Shown here piece after piece: positions 57,598-64,000 of a stretch of DNA of 64,000 nt (positions are counted from its first letter, which is position 1; the number at the start of each line of letters is the position of its first letter). Under the pieces are notes generated by a model that saw nothing but the letters and a program-made list of their open reading frames with translations, ran no database searches and was not told where the DNA came from. Location of the stretch: the NCBI GenBank assembly GCA_030272585.1, contig BSYQ01000007.1:562001-626000 (forward strand). The letters are read 5' to 3'. This stretch comes from Bryopsis sp. KO-2023 (taxonomy: Eukaryota > Chlorophyta > Ulvophyceae > Bryopsidales > Bryopsidaceae). The position numbers and the translations under genes were made by a program.

Positions 57598-58706
57598 CGA
57601 GGCGCAGGCGATGCTCAGGTGAAAACGTCCCTTTTTTCCAAGATCAAAAGTCCTCCAAAAAGTGTTTTGAGAACCGTCTAGAGGAGCTTCCGGCCGAGAA
57701 CATGCTGAACTTGGTGCGACACCGAATGGGGCAGAAGTGCGAGTTTCCAGACATTCCTTCAGTCTCACATTTTAGGTAAGGAATAATTTCCTGTAGAAGT
57801 ACATTGTCTTTTTTGTTTCCTTTTTTTTATTTTGGGGGGGACTGGAAAGAACTTTATTCCCCACAATTTTTTTTTATTTCTGTTTTTTTCCTCTTTTTCT
57901 TGAGTTCACGAAGAGTGCTTTTTTTTTTTTTTTTTTTTTTTTTTTCGTGAGAAAAAATATGTGTAGGAGCGACAGTTTGCAGGTCAGGTTGGTTGGTTGG
58001 ACAGTTTGCAGGTCAGGTTGGTTGGTTGGTCGGTTGGTTGGTTAAAAAGAGGTGTCTTGTGTGCTACACCCTCTGTTTTTCCTTTTATTTTTAACGGGTA
58101 CCAAGACACCTGATTGAACTTTTTATCATTTTTCTGATTGTTATGCTATGATTCTGGTTTTTTCGTTCAAGGTCGTTGTGGCATAGCATCTATGTGATAT
58201 CGTCTAGATGGAATGCAGAGACCCTGGCAATGAGCCTTGGATGCGGTGGTGGTTTGATTTCTTGAGGCCGGTATCCAAAAAACCTTTCGCATGCCTTTGG
58301 TTGTCAAGGTAACATCAATGGTGTGCTGGATTTTGTCAAATGGATTTCACTGGGTACTGGTGTTCATTCAAAAGGGCAGGCATTGCATTTATTTGGAGAG
58401 AAAAATAAAAACAGATAAATAAAAAAATATGCACATACATCTGTCAGTCAACGTGCAGTTCTCTTCGATTAGTTTTTTTCCCTAAGAAAATAATATCAAG
58501 GTGGAAAGCCCCAGACACCCCGGACACCATGGAAATATATGTTTCCATTCATTCATTCATTATTGCTCTTTATTTATTTTTTTATTTTTTTTTACAGATG
58601 CAAGACCTTGGATGATCCAATGGATTTTATTTGCATCCAAGGGGCAAAAGATGACGTCAAGGTATTACGGAGGCTAGCCAGACGAGCTCTCAAAGAAGCT
58701 GTCTAA
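57583..58706 (+). CDS. Small two-exon gene of unknown function; start uncertain
   Basis: An open frame ending at 57775 joins exon 58598-58706 in phase. It encodes ENRLEELPAENMLNLVRHR, GQKCEFPDIPSVSHFRCK and, in exon 2, DPMDFICIQGAKDDVKVLRR, ending ALKEAV. Both splice sites are standard (AGGTAAGG; TTTTTACAG). About 75 residues look protein-like, basic and helical, but I recognise no family. The nearest ATG (57583) is in a different frame and soon hits TAG. A GTGAAA...CCAAG segment of 24 bp near 57619 does not restore the frame. Either an upstream exon exists (a TACCTCAG acceptor lies near 57555), the start is a later internal ATG, or the sequence has an error. Confidence 0.45.
57967..58045. 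repeat. GGTTGGTTGGT minisatellite
   Basis: Two copies of an ACAGTTTGCAGGTCAGGTTGG unit are followed by tandem GGTT units, in the intron of the small gene. A long T-run precedes it near 57920-57945. Confidence 0.8.
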
Positions 58707-59982
58707 ATCGAGGCTGAAAAAAATGCATCCATGTCTTCGGAGCCTCACAATGCCTCAGTATCGATCGATGAAAAAAGGAAAACGGTGTTGCCCTTGTTTT
58801 CCCGATGAAAATGATCGGTGTACTTGTTTTTGCTGTGGTGAGTTTTCTGCTGTAGATTTTCTCAAGATGCATCGATCCATCTGATTGTTTTTTTTTATTG
58901 GGGCGGGGGGGGGGGGGATATCCAGTGGGTAATGGATGATGAAAAATTGCAATGGATGAAAAGAAAAAAATGGGCTTGGCATTGAGGGTCTACGATAATT
59001 AACGCGGTGGTTCGTGAGTTCCAGTGGGAAAAAAAAAGGGGGGGGCCCAAAACAGATGTTTTTGTTGTCGATCAGTCATTTTTATGTCATATTGATCGTC
59101 TTTATTGAGGTAGCAGGAGTTTCTGTTTTCCGAAGAAAACCAGTGTGTGCTCTGAGATGAAGTCTTGCTCGAGGGTCTGGAAAATTATTGTCAGAGGGTA
59201 GCCTGGCTGTTGCTAATTAGATTTGTTGGGGTGGTTGAAGCAATAATCATTTCGCTGTTTATCAAATCTGGGAAAAAAAATAGAATGGAAAAAAAAGCAG
59301 AAAAGCTGAATTTTCAGATGGCAGTGTAGGTGCAAGTTTTCCCTGATTTCGTTTGGCATTTTTTTTGTCCGGAAGAACTGTGATGAGATCCATTTTTGCC
59401 CTTTTTTTTCACTGTTTGTTTTGGGTTGATTTTTAAAATTGATGAGTGACTTTGTCGGGATCCAAAAAAAGTATATAAAAAAAAGAAGAACGAAGCATGT
59501 CGCTTTTCTCTTGTATTCAAGCTGTTCGAGCTTTTCCATCATTATGGCCAGCTTTTCTGCTCCGAAAATTTGATCTCTAGTTTCAGCATCACTCTTAACT
59601 GTCTTCTGCATAAACTGAGATACAATCAATTAACAAATAATTACAACCTATCGCAAATTAGAGCCATAACCCTCCATGATGCTGAAACATGTTCATATTG
59701 AAAATGGCAAAAATCATTCAGTGCGAGTCTGAAGAACGCAATGGAGGCACATGCTTGAAAACTACATCCATCCCCACAAGAAAGCTTTTAAAGAAAATTG
59801 GAAACATGGGAATCGAAAGTCGAACGTTGCAAGGAAGAGTTCAAGCGAGAGTGTGAATAAAAAGCAACTGTCGACCACCAGGACCTAAGTTTCAAATCTC
59901 CTGGGTCGCTCCTTTCCAACTGAACAACCTTGATCAATCTTACGCGTTCTTCCCAGCGATCCTCAAGTGCAATCGCATCGGT
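58707..59982. other. No gene recognised; homopolymer-rich
   Basis: The stretch contains G- and A-runs (58905-58918, 59029-59045) and AT-rich DNA. The minus-strand frames at 59213-59629 are Phe/Lys-rich low-complexity strings. No exon is supported. Confidence 0.5.
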
Positions 59983-60190
59983 GTTCAATTGAACAGCTTG
60001 CAAGCTGTTGCCCCGGGGACCTGCTTTTGTAGCACCGCAAAAAATTCTGTGTGCGTGCCTGCAAGTGGGGCTGCAGTGCAGCCCCACTTCCAGGCAAGCC
60101 ACCACCTGCAACCTTTCTTTCTTTGCAACCACTTGCAGATCCACTTGCCCACAAGTGAAATCAATTGCAAGCCCACTTGTTGACAAGTGG
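59983..60190. repeat. Cluster of short perfect palindromes
   Basis: Within 208 bp there are at least five inverted repeats with little or no loop: GTTCAATTGAAC (59983-59994), AACAGCTTGCAAGCTGTT (59992-60009), 13-bp arms AAGTGGGGCTGCA around one G (60063-60089), CACTTG/CAAGTG (60142-60157) and CCACTTGT-TG-ACAAGTGG (60173-60190). CACTTG/CAAGTG words recur throughout. Confidence 0.85.
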
Positions 60191-60242
60191 ACTGATTATG
60201 GTAAAATCACATCTGCATAGAGTGGGGGTGTTAACGATTTCG

Positions 60243-60786
60243 AGATCCACAGAGAGTTGCTGTTGGTGCTTGTGGTGTGTTCAACACCACACCGTGTGGG
60301 ACAAGTACCGTCTTCTGTCACCTCTTATCCAAACTGATCCTAAGCCAAATGGAGTTAGGGGCAGAGGGGAGGGGTTCGTTGCAAGTGATGGAGAATTTGC
60401 CAAGGCGATCATTGTTGGAAAAGCAAAGGGGGTCTGGTCCGAGGGAGCAGAGGGTCAGTCCCAGGGAAAGAAAGGGTTCAAGGTGAGGATTTAGAATTCA
60501 GTTGTTTTTTTCCATCCACCGGTGGAGCGGTTTTTCTGAGGTGGGTGTCACAGGCCTCTCTAATGATATTTTGGGGGGGTTCATTTTGAGTAAAAATAAC
60601 AGAATTTGGCTTGTTTTTTCCGTCAGTGTGCGAAGTTCTCCTCGATCGAGTTTGGTCGAAGGCGGTGGGGCTCCATCAGCGGCAGATTACCCATCGATCA
60701 CAGAGCAAAGGCTGAGTAAATTGGGAACGGAGATGCAAGACCTTAGGAAACGACTAGATTTAGACATCAGGGAACGGTCACGTTAA
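60243..60786 (+). CDS. Possible two-exon gene end, weakly supported
   Basis: An open stretch to about 60480 encodes IQTDPKPNGVRGRGEGFVAS, EFAKAIIVGKAKGVWSEG, then AAG before GTGAGG, a good donor. After a TCCGTCAG acceptor (60627) a frame to TAA at 60786 encodes EQRLSKLGTEMQDLRKRLDL, a short coiled coil. The phase of this join is not clean (phase 0 would select another frame that stops nearby), no start is visible, and no family is recognised. It could be the 3' part of a gene or chance. Confidence 0.25.
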
Positions 60787-61039
60787 AAAAAAAATCCAAA
60801 CAAAACATGAGGGAGAGGGGGTTCCATTCGTTCATTTTTCTTTTCATTTGCTTGTGTAAACCTCAGCCTGTGCATGGAAGGACTCACCATTAAATAGCCA
60901 CCAAAGAATGCAAGAGTTGCCAAGAAGTGCTTTCACTCTGAAAGCTGAACCCCAAACTCGGCTGTCGATTGCAATGAATTCAAAATGGTTCAAAGGTCAT
61001 AACAAAAGTGTATTTAGTATTGTTTAGGCATATGTGTTT

Positions 61040-61092
61040 GAGCAGTTTGGGAATCGAACCCGTTTCCGTGCCCCTTCTTAACACAACTGCTC
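61040..61092 (-). other. Hairpin with tRNA-like B box; not a full tRNA
   Basis: Perfect 8-bp arms (GAGCAGTT / AACTGCTC) enclose a minus-strand GGGTTCGATTCCC, a textbook RNA polymerase III B box and T-loop. The arm next to it matches where a tRNA acceptor would be. The whole unit is only 53 nt, too short for a cytosolic tRNA, and no D-arm or anticodon arm fits. It may be a tRNA-derived remnant or a small Pol III transcript. Confidence 0.3.
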
Positions 61093-61112
61093 TTTTTTCG
61101 ATGACGGAGACG

Positions 61113-61161
61113 CACCCCAATACTATTGGGGTGGGTCAGTAAGAAGGGTAGTACCCTTCTT
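61113..61161. repeat. Two adjacent perfect palindromes, the second followed by a T-run
   Basis: CACCCCAATA-C-TATTGGGGTG (61113-61133) and AAGAAGGGTA-G-TACCCTTCTT (61141-61161) each have 10-bp arms around a single central base. TTTT follows the second. They lie 20-70 bp from the B-box hairpin. Confidence 0.85.
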
Positions 61162-61436
61162 TTTTCGTTTTTGGTTTTTAACCCAGTCACTTTTTTGTTG
61201 CTTTTTCTATGTTTTTTTCGTGTGTGTGTGGGGGGGGGTTGTTTTTCATTTTTGTACTAACATGCCTATCCCCCCCCCCAAAAAAAAAACATGCACTCCC
61301 TTCAAAAAACTAAAAAACTGGCTCTTCACTGTCGAGGACAGTCGACTTTTGGAACTCTTTGTGACATTCACCTCAATCCTTGCAGGGTCAGACATCAGTG
61401 ACTTCCAACAACGAACATATATGTTCCATGTTAATG

Positions 61437-63700
61437 TCAGGGGTGGGGGAGGGGACAGACCCAGTATCGTGCAATACTTCTGTCCACATCGGGGTAATGG
61501 CTGGTGCTTCAGCTCACATGTCTGAACCATCCTTGATGCGATCTGCCGTGGAAGCCTTGTATGGAGTTCGTTCCTCCAGTTTGCATTCGTAATGATTCAC
61601 CAGAGAGGCTATTCGCTCTGGCTCATCTTTCCCCGTGAATTTGAATATAACGAACGCAGGCTGAGGTCCCACGGGCCGGGTGCTTGTTATTCTCGCAGTA
61701 GGGGGGGTCGAATCCACTATGATGATGTGATCCTGCAAATCAACGCACCTTTCTGCTCAGGACAGAACAGCAGATTACCAAAACCCCGACCGCTACAGAC
61801 ATTGAATGTACTTCCGCCTTTTTTCTGGATTGTCCGAGCTGACAACGAACCTGACGTGAGTGCAAACCGGCCCTGTCAACAGCTCGGACATTGAAGATGT
61901 ATCTGTCCTCAAGAAGGTCGTAAGTCACTGGACTCGTGCATTCTGGGACCCAGTCATCAGACACTTCCAAGGCCTCGTTTCTCAACAGGCAAGACACGTT
62001 TGCAGGAATCACACCTGATCCACGATTGTCCATGACCTGAAACCCGATGTCCAGTTTTCCTTGCTTGCTTGGCTTTGGTTTTTCAACAACTGCAAGGCGC
62101 AGTCAGAACAGCGTTTTAATGGACTGTCTGAAATCTGCCTGTGTCTACTTCCGAGCGAGGGTTTGTAAATGATGCAAGACTGGTTTTGCGATATTCTTTG
62201 TGCTCAATTCACAAACACTGCCCTTAAAAAAAAAAGTGTGATCCGTACCTATGAGGGGAGGCTGCAAGTCCACCATGAACTTCGCAACATCGGACATCCC
62301 CACATTGCCTGCATGGCCCTCCCCTGACACTTGGAATTTGTACCATCCATCCTCCAGTGTGTATTCTGCACTGCCTTCCACATCACCAGCACACGAGCCA
62401 AATTTGCTGGGTTTACCCTTGGCCACCATGGAGCAGCTGTAGCCAGACACTTCTTCAGTCGATGCAAAGTTCCACCGGACGGTTTGAGCTCCATGGTAGG
62501 TGTTGGGTTGCTGAGTGATGGTCACAACAGGAGGTGGCTGATTTCGTTTTCTGATTTTTTTTCCTTTTTTTTTTTTGGGGGGGGGGTCTGCATACCTTTG
62601 TGTTCTCTTGTTTGCAGCAGGGTTTTCTGGAAAGCCCAAGTTTTCGTGGGGCTTGCTTTCTTGTCACCGTCGACAGAACATCCAGAACCTCAGAGGTTCG
62701 ATTGGTGGCCGCTTGATGCAAAGCCTCGTTTGTCATTCGCAATGCCAGCGCTGAAGAGGCTATTGTATTGACCGCCCTACGCAGCATCCACCACCTCTTT
62801 TGTCAACTACACATGCACAACAGAACAGAATATTAGATCCTCAGATTAAATTTTCACCACCCCACATTCTTTCCCCATCAAAAGGATGAAGGTGCACTTG
62901 GATTGGTTTGGGTCGAAGATGGTGATGATTTCTGGTCTAAATGACCCAAGGTCAAGGTCAATCAGTATGGAAATCTGCATGGAGCATGCCTGACTAGCAG
63001 CAAGGGTTTTTGTCACCCACACTGGTGGTTTGAGGACTTGTGTTGTATGAACAATCATGCCCTTCCCCCCCCATCAGCAAAACAAGAATGGCGAAAAAGT
63101 TAGCGAAAAAGTCTGTCGAGAGACTTGCATCAATTTTGACAAAAAAATTTACCTGTTTCAGTAGAGTAGCTCCTCTCGGCAATGAGATCATGCAATGACT
63201 GCCATTGAATGCCCTCAGAGTTCTCAAAGTCGCGACCCCCAACAGCACATCCTCCGTATCAGCCAGGCAGGTCCCCTAAACCTTTTGAAACGGATCCAAC
63301 TGCCATCCGGAGTACAAACATTTAGTACGAATCACGAATTCACATTGAGAATTTGTGCAGTTGTCAAACACGAGTGCTGGGCACCCTGGTAAAAGAAAAG
63401 GAAAGTAGAGTCTCAGCATCGAAAAACAAATAAAAATCACATGAGTCGTCACTGTCCTGCACTTGTCGCCTCTGTTCCTTATCAGAAAAATTGCGAAAGT
63501 CTGGCACAGCAGTTCTGGTTCGCGACGTCTGCGCGTCTGCGTCTACCTGTCGATGCGGTGAGTGGCCTCTCCGTCGAGTCGTCGTGGAAATCGAATCCAC
63601 TGTGCCGCTCCAAGGCGACAGCTCCCTTGAGCTCGACGACGCTGGAAATGGGGGAACCAGGAAAATGCACTTTCCCGATACTTCATTTGCTGCTCGAGCC
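61437..63700 (-). CDS. Extracellular Ig-like repeat protein (5' part approximate)
   Basis: The 3' exons are clear and in phase: 62249-62537, 61851-62089, 61518-61732 and probably 61437-61479 (TGA at 61437). They encode beta-sandwich repeats of the type seen in bacterial and algal surface proteins: a Cys, then W..C.SP..Y.L..G.Y.F.VRA.D.AG, here WVPECTSPVTYDLLEDRYIF followed by NVRAVDRAG, and in the previous repeat YTLEDGWYKFQVSGEGHAGN. Linkers begin DLQPPLIG or DSTPPTARI. Upstream pieces at about 62590-62760 (TIASSALALRMTNEALHQAA), 62910-62970, 63170-63285 (DVLLGVATLRTLRAF) and 63330-63395 (CPALVFDNCTNSQC) probably belong to the same gene, but their joins are uncertain and no start codon with signal peptide was fixed. 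A surface or matrix role is inferred from the domain type. Confidence 0.65.
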
Positions 63701-63778
63701 ACTTCCCTGAAAGTTGTCCTGCTGAAAGTGTGAAGATGAAACGCGCAATTCCGTTTTATCAGTCACAACAATGACTGG

Positions 63779-63811
63779 GTAAATTCGACGTAGAGGGATT
63801 CGACCTAGCGG
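63779..63811 (-). promoter_or_regulatory. Recurrent 33-nt upstream motif, copy 2
   Basis: Reverse complement of this stretch matches 57308-57340 at 30 of 33 positions, starting CCGCTAGGTCGAATCC. It lies upstream of the minus-strand Ig-like gene and points towards it, the same relation as copy 1 to its gene. Confidence 0.5.
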
Positions 63812-64000
63812 CAATAAATCGAATTCTCGAGCCCTGTCGAAGACGACCGACCACACAGGGGAAGCAGCCGCCAACGACACTGGCGAAAAGAGCCACCCTT
63901 CTCCGAAAACGAAGCACATGCGTGTTACGATGGTCGATGTATTCCTTTCTGACTCTCGAAGCCTACACAACAAAAATTATTCTTGCAGGACTGGGTCGAT
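63812..64000. other. Window end, no gene recognised
   Basis: The minus-strand frame running through here (63683-63973) has no recognisable domain and probably covers promoter or 5' leader of the Ig-like gene. Confidence 0.35.

Noticed and set aside
61030..61100. A tRNA gene on the minus strand
   Set aside because: The T-loop/B-box and an 8-bp acceptor-like stem are present, but only 53 nt lie between the ends and no D-arm or anticodon arm can be drawn.
1..64000. CRISPR arrays, bacterial operons, Shine-Dalgarno sites
   Set aside because: The window is eukaryotic, with spliceosomal introns. No regularly spaced repeats with unique spacers were seen.

Overview
The window is nuclear DNA of a photosynthetic eukaryote. 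The genes have many short GT-AG introns. They include a plastid-type zeta-carotene desaturase (ZDS), a PHT4-like phosphate transporter, a group-A-like PP2C and a SnRK2-like kinase. The last two point to the green lineage, most likely a streptophyte-grade alga, but this is inference from protein motifs and no marker fixes the species.

Layout, left to right. 1.6-3.0 kb (-): secreted fasciclin-domain protein with an acidic Ala/Asp/Glu tail. 5.0-16.3 kb (-): a giant gene of about 30 exons for a secreted bacterial-type alpha-2-macroglobulin ending in an EGF-like module; the thioester motif is lost. A 1-kb divergent spacer follows, then an intronless PHT4/ANTR-type transporter (17.3-18.9 kb, +). 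20.3-24.7 kb (+): translation elongation factor 2 in nine exons. 26.8-29.4 kb (+): PP2C phosphatase in four exons. 29.4-33.7 kb: homopolymer-rich DNA with no supported gene. 33.7-34.7 kb (-): small secreted basic Ser/Pro/Arg-rich protein. 36.2-38.6 kb (-): eight-exon protein with a C-terminal membrane anchor and no recognised family.

39,569-50,565 is a young, complete Ty3/Gypsy-type LTR retrotransposon in minus orientation. It has LTRs of about 1.5 kb, a 5-bp target duplication (CCCTG), gag-protease, reverse transcriptase-RNase H and integrase ORFs, and two extra ORFs. The LTRs are almost identical by my reading, except that a 22-bp spacer between palindromic repeats is inverted in one of them. 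The element lies 170 bp upstream of an intronless SnRK2-like kinase gene (50.7-51.8 kb, +) with an abnormal catalytic loop.

52.9-56.7 kb (-): ZDS, whose transit-peptide start is unresolved. 57.6-58.7 kb (+): a small unrecognised gene. 59.9-61.2 kb: dense short perfect palindromes. 61.4-63.7 kb (-): an extracellular Ig-like repeat protein. A 33-nt motif (30/33 identical) recurs upstream of the last gene and of the small 57.6-kb gene, in the same orientation relative to both.

Exon junctions were deduced by hand from reading frame, GT-AG signals and family motifs. Where I give exact exon coordinates, the phases were checked to join in frame.
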